From Rhodospirillales bacterium (lineage in GTDB: Bacteria; Pseudomonadota; Alphaproteobacteria; Rhodospirillales_A; JACZKS01): a stretch of 13,245 nucleotides of DNA. The stretch covers positions 1 to 13,245 of the forward strand of contig JABGRG010000107.1 of the NCBI GenBank assembly GCA_018648445.1, in the 5' to 3' direction. The notes under the pieces were generated by a model. It had not been told where the DNA came from. It did no database searches and was given only the letters and a program-made list of their open reading frames with translations. The translations under genes and the position numbers were made by a program. Every line of letters starts with the position of its first letter. Position 1 is the first letter of the stretch. Positions 6,560-13,245 of this stretch are shown here, one piece after another.

Positions 6560-7447
6560 GTGCCCGAACTTATGAATACCCGCGAGGTCGCGGAGTACCT
6601 TAGGATCAAGGAGCGCAAGGTCTATGACCTAGTGCGCACCAAAAGCATTCCGTGCACGCGGGTCACCGGAAAATGGCATTTCCCCAAGCGGCTGATCGAC
6701 GCGTGGCTGGCCGAGGGAACCGATGTTCCGAGTGGCGTGGAACGCCGCGTCGCCTCGCCGCCTGCGGTCATTTCCGGCAGCCACGACCCGTTGCTGGAAT
6801 GGAGTGTTCGCCAGTCGGGATGTGATCTGGCGCTGCTATCGGGTGGAAGCCTTGACGGCTTGCGCAGGTTCGTGGATGGCGAGGCAATGGTTTGCGCCCT
6901 TCATGTGCTCGATCCCGAGACGGGCGCCTACAATGTGCCTGCAGTGAAAGACTTGAGCGTGTCGGACGCCGTTCTCCTTGAATGGGCGCATCGCGAACAA
7001 GGGCTGGTGGTGACGCGGGGAAATCCCCTTGGCATCGCGGGGATGGCCGATCTGGGCGCGCGCGGCGTACGGGTCGTTCAACGCCAGGAGGGCGCCGGAA
7101 GCCGTATCCTATTCGATCACCTGTTAAACCAAACCGGCAAAAACCCCTCAGATTTGGAAATCCTTGCCGAGGTCGCGCGCAACGAAACGGACCTCGGTCT
7201 GGCCATTTCGGAAGGCAAGGCGGACGCCGGTCTGGCCGTTCGCGCGGCGGCCCAGGCCTTCGGGCTGGATTTTATACCCCTGCACCGGGAGCGCTGTGAT
7301 TTGCTGGTGCGTCGGCGCGACTACTTCGAGATGCCCGTGCAAAAGCTGCTGGCTTATGCACGCTCGCCGGGCTTTTCCTCGCGGGCAGCCGAGATGGGCG
7401 GTTACGACGTGGGCGAAACAGGCCGGGTGGTCTGGAATTCTCTCTAG
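6560..7447 (+). CDS. one-component regulator: excisionase-type HTH plus COG1910-like molybdate-binding domain
   Basis: A 295-residue protein. Residues 4-50 (LMNTREVAEYLRIKERKVYDLV, then TGKWHFPKRLIDAWL) form an excisionase/MerR-type helix-turn-helix (HTH_17). Residues ~72-290 match the periplasmic-binding-protein-like domain of COG1910/PF12727: GSHDPLLE, GCDLALLSGGSLDG, HVLDPETGAYN, a GNPLGIAGMADL loop, QRQEGAGSRILFDHLL, and GKADAGLAVRAAA leading to GLDFIPL. That domain is related to ModA-type molybdate binders and is also found fused to MoeA proteins. No signal peptide is seen, so it should act in the cytoplasm as a ligand-sensing DNA-binding protein. Start choice: GTG 6560 gives the common VPEL-MNTREVAEYL beginning and follows a GGGGGG run; ATG 6572 is the alternative. 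It is divergent from moaA, supporting a molybdate or tungstate role (inference). Confidence 0.85.
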   Translation: MPELMNTREVAEYLRIKERKVYDLVRTKSIPCTRVTGKWHFPKRLIDAWLAEGTDVPSGVERRVASPPAVISGSHDPLLEWSVRQSGCDLALLSGGSLDGLRRFVDGEAMVCALHVLDPETGAYNVPAVKDLSVSDAVLLEWAHREQGLVVTRGNPLGIAGMADLGARGVRVVQRQEGAGSRILFDHLLNQTGKNPSDLEILAEVARNETDLGLAISEGKADAGLAVRAAAQAFGLDFIPLHRERCDLLVRRRDYFEMPVQKLLAYARSPGFSSRAAEMGGYDVGETGRVVWNSL

Positions 7448-7525
7448 GTGACGGGTCGGGGCGCCTGCTTATTGAGAGTTTTCGACCGAGCGAAGGGTGC
7501 TGATTTCTTTCTTCCGACAATACCG

Positions 7526-8071
7526 TCAGAGCGGAAACGGAATGGAGGCTGAGGGTAGCCATTGCGAAATCGGAATGGCCTTCGCAGCATGGACGATATC
7601 AAGCGATATGATATTGAATCGGAACTCCCGCAATTCCTTGTTGAGCCGCGCAATCTGATCGTTCTTGAACGGGCCTTCCTTGGCGAAGTAGGCCAAACTG
7701 ATATGGGGAAGGTAGTTCTTCTGGTCCGAAATGCCCAAAGCCAGGAGCAATTTGTTGCGCAGGGCGATCAACTCGTCGGGAACATGAACTTTTAGAAATA
7801 CAGACATGAACGGTGCCGTTGTCCCGTCCACCTCTATCGAGTGGGCTACAGTTGGTCCCGTTGACGCGACTGCGCGGTCGCAGTGGTCCCGGACGACGTC
7901 AATCGGGGCGGAGAAATCCGAAACCAAGGTGATGTGCGGAGCGAAGATGGGCGTATTAAACTTCGATGCCAATTCAGAAATCAACGCGCGAAGTTCCGTG
8001 GTCGTATTTTGATCCGGCATAAGCCATAGTGAATGCACGTTGTATTTCCCCTCGTTGGCGGACGTGGGCAT
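7526..8071 (-). CDS. 2H phosphoesterase, cyclic phosphodiesterase (CPDase)-like
   Basis: A 181-residue protein of the 2H phosphoesterase superfamily, whose members hydrolyse cyclic phosphodiesters (2',3'-cyclic nucleotides, ADP-ribose 1'',2''-cyclic phosphate) or ligate/cleave RNA ends. Both signature motifs are present with normal spacing: PHIT (H46, T48) and PHIS (H123, S125). The opening HSLWLMP (13-19), then a helix with ISELASKFNTPIFAPH, is typical of the CPDase branch rather than ThpR/LigT. No signal peptide, so cytoplasmic. The ATG lies 12 nt after the stop of the LacI-type gene on the same strand, so the two are probably co-transcribed. It is convergent with the molybdate-type regulator. 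The true substrate is unknown; a link to the compound sensed by the repressor is possible. Confidence 0.83.
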   Translation of the reverse strand: MPTSANEGKYNVHSLWLMPDQNTTTELRALISELASKFNTPIFAPHITLVSDFSAPIDVVRDHCDRAVASTGPTVAHSIEVDGTTAPFMSVFLKVHVPDELIALRNKLLLALGISDQKNYLPHISLAYFAKEGPFKNDQIARLNKELREFRFNIISLDIVHAAKAIPISQWLPSASIPFPL

Positions 8072-8083
8072 GACGAAATATAC

Positions 8084-9073
8084 CTAGGCGCTTCCTCGCC
8101 GAACCAGTTCGGGCTTGACGACCACCGACATAGATGAAGCTTCCGGATTATCCACCCGTTTTTGCAAGGTTTCTGCGATTGCTTCGAGCATCGTGTCGAC
8201 CGGGTTGATAACAGTGGTCATGTCGAAACATGGCCAGGCGGCCATCGGAATGTCGTCGAAACCAACCACCGCCAGTTGTTCAGGGATCTTTATATCCAGA
8301 TATTTGGCGGCGTTAATCATGCCAAGGGCCACGGCGTCATTTACGCAAAAAACACCGTCAGGACGATCCTTGCCCTTCAACAATTCCATCCCTTTGGAAA
8401 ACCCGTTTTCGTATGAAAAATCTCCATATACGATGGCGTGATATTCGAGCCCGGTGTCGGTGAGGGCCTGGCAAAAACCCTGTCTTCGCGACTCTTCGGA
8501 AAATACCTGCCGGACCCCGCCCACATACGCGATCTTCTTGCAACCACGTTTGATCAGTACGTCGGTCGCCATGCGAGCCCCTGCCAAATTGTCGCACCAG
8601 ATGGAATCGGCGCCCTCCACGACTTGTCCCATACCGGTAAAGATCAATGGAACGTTGAGCCGCTTGCACTGCTCGACAATGGCGGGATCGACGCTGCCCG
8701 CCCGGACGATCGCCGCTTGCACCGGGTAGGTTAAGGCATCGCTGAGGGTCTTATTGATGTCTTCGTCGCGCTCCGAATGGACCAGCAAGCCCCACTTGGA
8801 ATCGCGCTGGAGGCGTTGGGCAAGTTTGTCAAAGAAATACATGTCGTACATGTTTTCCTTGTTGCCGGAAACAACGGCAACAAGGTTGCTTTCCTGCTTA
8901 ATCAACGAGCGGGCCAGCGCGTTGGGCCGGTATCCAAGCGCTTCTGCCGCAGCGACTACCTGGGTCCGGGTCGCCGGCGCTACGCTTGCTCCGGGCGTAA
9001 AGGCCCGCGACACGGCAGACCGAGACACTCCGGCTTTTCGCGCAACATCTTTGGCGGTAACTCGTTGGCCCAT
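8084..9073 (-). CDS. LacI-family transcriptional repressor
   Basis: A 329-residue LacI/GalR-type regulator. Residues 5-25 (VTAKDVARKAGVSRSAVSRAF) are the helix-turn-helix, and YRPNALARSLIK (48-59) is the hinge that inserts into the operator minor groove. The rest is a periplasmic-binding-protein-like sensor domain (VAVVSG strand near 65, YVGGVRQVFSEESRRQGF, PDGVFCVNDAVALGMINAA, VVGFDDIPMAAWPCFDMTTV), all standard. ATG 9073 gives the normal short arm MGQRVTAKDV; a TTG at 9106 would add 11 unlikely residues. It is divergent from an ABC importer operon, with two LacI-type operators in between, so it probably represses both the importer and itself until the imported solute or a derivative binds. 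The ligand is not predictable from sequence. Confidence 0.93.
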   Translation of the reverse strand: MGQRVTAKDVARKAGVSRSAVSRAFTPGASVAPATRTQVVAAAEALGYRPNALARSLIKQESNLVAVVSGNKENMYDMYFFDKLAQRLQRDSKWGLLVHSERDEDINKTLSDALTYPVQAAIVRAGSVDPAIVEQCKRLNVPLIFTGMGQVVEGADSIWCDNLAGARMATDVLIKRGCKKIAYVGGVRQVFSEESRRQGFCQALTDTGLEYHAIVYGDFSYENGFSKGMELLKGKDRPDGVFCVNDAVALGMINAAKYLDIKIPEQLAVVGFDDIPMAAWPCFDMTTVINPVDTMLEAIAETLQKRVDNPEASSMSVVVKPELVRRGSA

Positions 9074-9154
9074 TAGCGAAGGTTCCCAGTGCTGGTTGTA
9101 TCGCAACGTGATTCCACGTTCGGGAAAATAGATATTGCATTACTACATCGAAAG

Positions 9155-9190
9155 TGCAATCGTGTGCAACAAGGAATGCACACGATTGCA
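9155..9190. promoter_or_regulatory. paired LacI-type operators, perfect 14-bp inverted repeat
   Basis: TGCAATCGTGTGCA (9155-9168) and its exact reverse complement TGCACACGATTGCA (9177-9190) are separated by 8 bp. Each half is itself a near-palindrome with TGCA arms and a central CG step, the usual form of a LacI-family operator. The two CG centres are 22 bp apart, about two helical turns, so two dimers would sit on the same face. The pair lies 82 bp from the repressor start and 280 bp from the ATPase start. TTGCAC sequences inside it could serve as -35 boxes for the repressor gene. Confidence 0.75.
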
Positions 9191-9469
9191 AACTGGCTCG
9201 CGATCAACGACGAGCCGTTGCTTCCGATACGTTAATAGGGAAAAGGCTGGGCATTTTCATGCGTGGTGTCGGGATTGATATTCAAAAGCTGAATGTCGGC
9301 TGCGGCAACCTTACCGACCTCCATGAACGCGACGTTTTGATCGCGACGGTGGGGCTCGTTGTGCTTTCGAGGTTTATCACGCTCATGTCTGACCGGATTC
9401 TGATCGAGGACCGCGACGTTTCCGCACCGCTCGATCTGTAGGCCGGAGAATAGTGGGGAGTTTCGCGGA
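9191..9469 (+). other. long leader before the ABC operon, with a weak 60-codon ORF
   Basis: Together with 9074-9154 and the operators this is a 396-bp gap. It contains a 6-bp inverted repeat, GGCTCG-N10-CGAGCC (9195-9216). An ATG-started frame at 9259-9441 encodes 60 residues with one hydrophobic stretch (DVLIATVGLVVLSRF). That frame ends 28 nt before the ATPase gene. I do not recognise the peptide, and its ribosome site (AAAAGG, about 13 nt upstream) is poor. The opposite strand is also open over much of the region without a good start. It may be an untranslated leader, a leader peptide or a decayed gene; I cannot decide. Confidence 0.3.
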
Positions 9470-10567
9470 ATGGGTGAACACGCCCTTGAGGTCGATTCAA
9501 TAGTCGTCAGCTATGGTGGCGGCGTGCCGGTATTGAAGGGCGTTTCCCTAGGGGTAGCACCTGGCGAATTCATTGCACTTTTAGGATCCTCAGGTTGCGG
9601 AAAAACCACTTTACTTCGGGCCATTTCCGGCTTTGTCCCTATTCAATCCGGAAACGTTAGACTCGCTGGCAAGGACATCACCAACCTCCCCCCCGACAAG
9701 CGTGAAATGGCGATGGTTTTTCAGTCGTACGCGCTGTGGCCGCATATGACGACGTCGCAGAACATCGCCTATGGCCTAAAGCTTCGCCGCATGCGGCAGG
9801 AAGCCGTTACGAAGCGTGTAGGGGAAATGATTTCGATGTTGGGACTTGAGGGTCTTGGCGATCGCAAGGTGACGCAGCTTTCCGGCGGACAGCGCCAGCG
9901 GGTCGCCTTGGGTCGAGCGCTGGCCGTCAATCTCCCCGTCCTCTTGCTTGATGAACCGCTGTCCAATCTGGATGCTCGGATTCGTCAGGTTATGCGCCAC
10001 GAGATTAAAGCAATTCAACACAAACTGGGAATCACGGCAATCCACGTTACCCATGACCGGGAAGAAGCAATGGTGATGGCAGATCGTATTGTCATTCTGG
10101 ATGACGGTGAAATCGTCCAGGTCGGAGCACCTGTCGACGTCTACAATCGGCCAGCTTCACCGTTTGTCGCATCTTTCATGGGTGCGGACAATGTTGTTCC
10201 GATCACGGTCGCACGCGAACAAAGCACAGTCAGGATTGCCCAGGGGCCGAACAATGACGCCGCCACTTTACCGATAAGTGCCGGAAGCGGAGATGGCGGA
10301 ATTCACCTCGCCAATGGCGTTGACGGTGGGGTCAATGCGCATTTTCGCAGTGAAGCGGCGCAATTGGTGGTCGACGACGACGCCCCGACAACCAGCTTAG
10401 TTCTGCGTGGGAAGATCGTGCAAACATCCTATCCGGGAGGGTTCTACCGATACGCCATCGACGTCGGCGATCGGCGCTTCATGGTCGATGATCATCGACA
10501 GTTTTCGGTCGGCGTTGCGGCCGGCATTTGTTTGCCGGCCGATACACTGCACTTGTACCCGGCGTGA
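9470..10567 (+). CDS. ABC importer ATP-binding protein (PotA/FbpC/UgpC type)
   Basis: A 365-residue ATPase that energises a binding-protein-dependent importer at the inner face of the membrane. All motifs are intact: Walker A GSSGCGKTT (39-47), Q-loop VFQ (Q85), signature LSGGQ (137-141), Walker B LLLDE (D161, E162), D-loop SNLD (165-168) and switch histidine H195. After ~240 residues a C-terminal TOBE-type regulatory region follows (VLRGKIVQTSYPGGFYRYAIDVGDRRFMV). This architecture is shared by iron, polyamine, phosphonate and glycerol-phosphate importers, so it does not fix the substrate. The ATG follows a GGGGAG ribosome site. It is first in the operon, with the binding protein 82 nt downstream and two permeases after that. 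Confidence 0.93.
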   Translation: MGEHALEVDSIVVSYGGGVPVLKGVSLGVAPGEFIALLGSSGCGKTTLLRAISGFVPIQSGNVRLAGKDITNLPPDKREMAMVFQSYALWPHMTTSQNIAYGLKLRRMRQEAVTKRVGEMISMLGLEGLGDRKVTQLSGGQRQRVALGRALAVNLPVLLLDEPLSNLDARIRQVMRHEIKAIQHKLGITAIHVTHDREEAMVMADRIVILDDGEIVQVGAPVDVYNRPASPFVASFMGADNVVPITVAREQSTVRIAQGPNNDAATLPISAGSGDGGIHLANGVDGGVNAHFRSEAAQLVVDDDAPTTSLVLRGKIVQTSYPGGFYRYAIDVGDRRFMVDDHRQFSVGVAAGICLPADTLHLYPA

Positions 10568-10649
10568 AAAGGGGACGCAAAAGCCGGGTGGCCGACGCCG
10601 AAAAATGGGAAGAAGAGCGTCCTGAATCAATATTGAGGAGGCTATCGAA

Positions 10650-11804
10650 ATGAAACCTACTAGACTATCAACGCTGTTGATTTCCGCGGCTTTCGTTTCG
10701 GGAATCGGCGGAACCACAGCATCTGCCGAGACGATTTTGAACGTAGCAACGGCCGGCTCGCAAAATATGGTCGACTACGTTTCTGATTATCTCGGGCCCA
10801 TGTTTGAAAAACAGAATCCCGGCGTGAAAGTTCGCGCCGTTGGCACCGGCCCTGGCGACGCCGGGTCGCAGAAGATTTTTGAGAAACTCTCAGCCCAGAG
10901 CCAGGCCGGTAACAAGAAATGGGACATTGATGTCGCCGTGGTTCACCAGAAAAAAGCTGGTGACATGGTAAACGCTGGTTTGCTCGGCAAATATAGAAAC
11001 GATATCAAAACGGGCAAGCTGGTAACCCGCAGCACGGCCAAGATGGCTCTGGGAACGAATGTCGACGGTTTCGTCATGCCCATGTTCCATAGCCAGACCG
11101 CGCTTGCTTACCATCCGGAAATTGTAAAGAGCCCGCCGAAAACCTATGACGAGCTGATTGCCTGGACCAAAAAGTACCCCAAGCAGTTCGGCTACAACGG
11201 CATCAAAAACGGCATGTCCGGCGTCAGCTTTGTGGTTGGCTGGATGTATGCCTATACCGGTCAGGCGGCGCAGTTGATGGACGGCCCGTACGACGACTCG
11301 CTGAAAGGCAAGTGGGACGGCGTTCTGGCCAAGCTCAAAACCTTCAACGAAAACGTCAGCTTCACGCCGGGCAACGCCGGGACGCTCGACATGCTTAATC
11401 GCGGCGAAATCGTCATGGGGCCAGTATGGGTCGACATGTTCTATTCCTGGCAGGCCCAGGGCCGTGTTCCGCCGAAAATGAAGCTGCAGCTTATCGGCCC
11501 CGGCATGCCCGGTCAGCCGATGTACTACGTGATGCCCAAAATGGCTGCCAGTCAGGATTTGGCGAAGAAGTTCATCGCCCTGGCCACCAGCCCGGCGGTG
11601 CAGGCTGAAGGTATCGTGGCCAATTTCAATTGGTATCCCGGTATTGATGCCCAGCACGTGCAACCGGCTCTCGATCCGGCCGTGTGGGCGAAGTTGTTCA
11701 CGGACGTGACGCCGGAAGAACTGGCCTCGAAGGGCAAGGCATTCCCGATTGCTCCGTTCTTCGATGACATCAAGGAAGCCTACGAGAAGAAGGTCGCGAA
11801 CTAA
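10650..11804 (+). CDS. ABC importer periplasmic solute-binding protein
   Basis: A 384-residue extracellular solute-binding protein that captures the substrate in the periplasm and delivers it to the permeases. A clear Sec signal peptide is seen: basic start MKPTR, a hydrophobic core, and a cleavage site ASA|E at 24-27; there is no lipobox cysteine. The mature protein has the family 1 look: NVATAGSQNMVDYVSDYLGPMFEKQNPGVKV, FVMPMFHSQTALAYHPEIV, PKTYDELIAWTKKYP and RGEIVMGPVWVDMFYSWQ. The ribosome site is strong (GAGGAGG, 10635-10641, 8 nt from the ATG). A large hairpin follows the stop. The overall type resembles binding proteins for iron, polyamines or small phosphorus compounds; the ligand cannot be assigned. 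Confidence 0.92.
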   Translation: MKPTRLSTLLISAAFVSGIGGTTASAETILNVATAGSQNMVDYVSDYLGPMFEKQNPGVKVRAVGTGPGDAGSQKIFEKLSAQSQAGNKKWDIDVAVVHQKKAGDMVNAGLLGKYRNDIKTGKLVTRSTAKMALGTNVDGFVMPMFHSQTALAYHPEIVKSPPKTYDELIAWTKKYPKQFGYNGIKNGMSGVSFVVGWMYAYTGQAAQLMDGPYDDSLKGKWDGVLAKLKTFNENVSFTPGNAGTLDMLNRGEIVMGPVWVDMFYSWQAQGRVPPKMKLQLIGPGMPGQPMYYVMPKMAASQDLAKKFIALATSPAVQAEGIVANFNWYPGIDAQHVQPALDPAVWAKLFTDVTPEELASKGKAFPIAPFFDDIKEAYEKKVAN

Positions 11805-11820
11805 GGTGATCTCCCTGCGG

Positions 11821-11860
11821 GCCCCCGGGGGAGGGTTCCTTCTCCCCCGGGGGCACTTTT
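11821..11860 (+). terminator. strong intra-operon hairpin (attenuator or mRNA-protecting element)
   Basis: Just 16 nt after the binding-protein stop, 11821-11835 pairs with 11840-11854: thirteen consecutive Watson-Crick pairs, mostly G-C, plus two G-T pairs at the top and a four-base loop. A short run of four T follows at 11857-11860. It has the form of an intrinsic terminator, but two permease genes of the same system follow, so partial termination or 3'-end protection of the upstream mRNA is more likely than a full stop. Confidence 0.75.
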
Positions 11861-11884
11861 CCGCTCCATCCGAAAGCCGGGAAA

Positions 11885-12715
11885 ATGCGTGATAATCGGT
11901 TTCTTATGATTTGCTTGGTGGTGCCGGCCCTGTTGCTGGTAATCGCTCTGTTCATCTATCCGCTTGCATTTTCGCTGGTGACGGCGTTTGAGCGCGAGGG
12001 AGCGTGGACCTTCGCCAATTTCACCAAGGCTTATGACTTCTATTCGTTGGATATCTATTTCACGGTCATCATCATCGGAATTTCCACGGTTCTCATCGGC
12101 ATGATTTCGGTGGCCATTGGCGGATACCTGACCCTCGGTGAAAATCCGTTGGCGGTTGCCATCCTTAAGTGGCTCTATCGCTGGCCGTTGTTTATTCCGT
12201 TTATCGTCGCCGGCCAGTTGATGCGCACGTTCCTCGCCAAAAACGGCATGATGAACAATATGTTTATTGAAGCAGGTTTGCTTGAACCGTTGCAGGCGAC
12301 GAGTTTTCTCGATTGGCGAGGAATTGTCATTACCTTCGTCTGGAAGCAAACGCCTTTCGTTGCTCTCCTTGTGGCCGGTGCGATGGCGTCGCTCAACCGC
12401 TCAACCATAGAGGCGGCAAGGAACCTGGGCGCCAAGCGTTTGCGAATCCTCCTTCAGATCGTTGTTCCTCAAGTTCAGCAAACCCTTTCGGTCGGACTGA
12501 TCTTATCGTTTGTCACGATGATGTCAGTGCTTTCGGTACCGATGATGCTCAATGCGAAAACGCCAACCATGCTAACCGTCGATATGGCGTTCAGAATTAA
12601 TTCGTACGGCGATTACGGCGTCGCCAATGCCCTTGGTTTCATCTCGTACTTGATGACAGGAGTGGTCGCCTGGGTCTATTTGCGCCAAGGCGTTCGCAAG
12701 GGGGGCGCGCCATGA
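11885..12715 (+). CDS. ABC importer permease, first subunit
   Basis: A 276-residue inner-membrane permease of the MalF/PotB/UgpA type. Six membrane segments are visible at about 7-29, 59-82, 98-118, 146-168, 202-222 and 246-266. The cytoplasmic EAA loop that docks on the ATPase reads EAARNLGAKRLRILLQIVVP (176-195), close to the consensus, with the key glycine at 182. The ribosome site is weak (CCGGGA directly before the ATG), matching its place after a strong hairpin and suggesting lower expression than the binding protein. Its stop overlaps the next permease start in an ATGA, so the two subunits are translationally coupled and probably form a heterodimer. Confidence 0.92.
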   Translation: MRDNRFLMICLVVPALLLVIALFIYPLAFSLVTAFEREGAWTFANFTKAYDFYSLDIYFTVIIIGISTVLIGMISVAIGGYLTLGENPLAVAILKWLYRWPLFIPFIVAGQLMRTFLAKNGMMNNMFIEAGLLEPLQATSFLDWRGIVITFVWKQTPFVALLVAGAMASLNRSTIEAARNLGAKRLRILLQIVVPQVQQTLSVGLILSFVTMMSVLSVPMMLNAKTPTMLTVDMAFRINSYGDYGVANALGFISYLMTGVVAWVYLRQGVRKGGAP

Positions 12716-13245
12716 TCCGGAATCTCTCGATGGGATGGTTTGCCCGCGCGCTGATCCTTGGTCTTCTTGCATTCATCATCTTCGGGCCATTGTTGAATAT
12801 GGCCCTGTGGGCGGTTACCGAGAAATGGTATTTCCCCCACAAACTACCGCTTGAATATGGTTTCCACTATTGGGAGCGGGTGTTCCGGCCAACCGGCCAT
12901 GCCATGGAATCGCTGTCCGTCAGCATTGCCATCGCCTTGTTCACGGTTGCGGCCTGTCTGGCGGTTTCGATCCCGGCCGGCTATGCGCTGGCGCGAAGAA
13001 GCTTGCCCTGGCGTTCACTTTTCCTGCTGGCATTTTTGCTGCCTCAGGCGTTTCCTGCGGTTGCCGTTTACATCAACATTGGCAAGATTTTCTATACCAT
13101 TGGATTGAACGGTACGATCCTTGGCGTTGTTCTGGTTCATACGGTGCATGGGCTGGTGTTTTCGGTTTGGATTTCGACGGCGGCTTTTTCGGCAATCGAT
13201 TCAGAACTGGAAGAGGCGGCACGCAACATCGGTGCTTCCGGCCTG
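12712..13245 (+). CDS. ABC importer permease, second subunit (3' end outside window)
   Basis: The first 178 codons of a second permease, open to the last base of the window. It starts at an ATG overlapping the previous stop (ATGA). Visible features: a first membrane helix (~13-34), a periplasmic stretch with aromatic residues (WYFPHKLPLEYGFHYWERVF), helices at ~66-95, ~101-122 and ~134-158, and the beginning of the EAA loop (LEEAARNIGASGL) at the very end. The layout is normal for MalG/PotC-like partners. About 90 further residues are expected downstream. Confidence 0.92.
   Translation, partial: MIRNLSMGWFARALILGLLAFIIFGPLLNMALWAVTEKWYFPHKLPLEYGFHYWERVFRPTGHAMESLSVSIAIALFTVAACLAVSIPAGYALARRSLPWRSLFLLAFLLPQAFPAVAVYINIGKIFYTIGLNGTILGVVLVHTVHGLVFSVWISTAAFSAIDSELEEAARNIGASGL

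Noticed and set aside
7448..7525. Bidirectional terminator between the HTH/COG1910 regulator and the CPDase gene
   Set aside because: The convergent gap has no stem of useful length followed by a T run on either strand.
9240..9440. Open minus-strand frame in the leader between repressor and ABC operon
   Set aside because: It lacks a convincing start and ribosome site and has no recognisable family; kept only as a remark on the leader.
10890..11663. 257-codon minus-strand frame opposite the binding-protein gene
   Set aside because: It is the antisense shadow of a clear solute-binding protein with a signal peptide and strong ribosome site.

Overview
The window is about 13.2 kb of moderately GC-rich, gene-dense DNA. 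It looks like chromosomal sequence from an alphaproteobacterium, most likely of the Rhodospirillales type. I infer this from the style of the proteins (class 2 PyrD, compact NadK, MoaA, PotA/FbpC-like ABC ATPase), short gaps, GTG starts and tight overlaps. No rRNA, tRNA, CRISPR array, insertion sequence or prophage gene is visible.

Layout. (1) 1-1536, plus strand: the 3' end of an L-lactate permease gene, a 57-residue two-helix membrane protein, and pyrD. (2) 1505-3345, minus strand: nadK and an AbrB-family membrane protein joined by a 4-nt GTGA overlap; the AbrB gene runs 32 nt into the convergent pyrD. (3) 3446-3949, plus strand: a stand-alone DEDDh exonuclease, divergent from nadK. (4) 3964-5258, minus strand: two related small proteins that look like degenerate GGDEF domains, each with its own recognisable promoter. 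(5) 5419-7447: moaA (minus) divergent from a one-component regulator (plus) that joins an excisionase-type helix-turn-helix to a COG1910-like molybdate-binding domain. (6) 7526-13245: a LacI-family repressor and a 2H cyclic phosphodiesterase (minus), divergent from an ABC importer operon (plus: ATPase, periplasmic binding protein, permease, and a second permease cut by the window end).

How the parts may work together. moaA makes the first molybdopterin intermediate, and the divergent regulator carries a domain related to molybdate binders, so a small molybdenum control module is plausible. The LacI repressor very likely controls both itself and the importer through a pair of 14-bp operators, arranged as a perfect inverted repeat, between the two transcription units. 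The imported solute cannot be read from sequence; the phosphodiesterase behind the repressor hints at a phosphorus-containing or nucleotide-like compound, but only weakly.

The most unusual content is the pair of diverged GGDEF-like proteins (GGDEF replaced by SKDFF and GGGFF). Their promoters look differently regulated: one carries a CRP/FNR-like site at class II spacing, the other an inverted repeat spanning its -35/-10 region. The small membrane protein behind the lactate permease is also worth attention.
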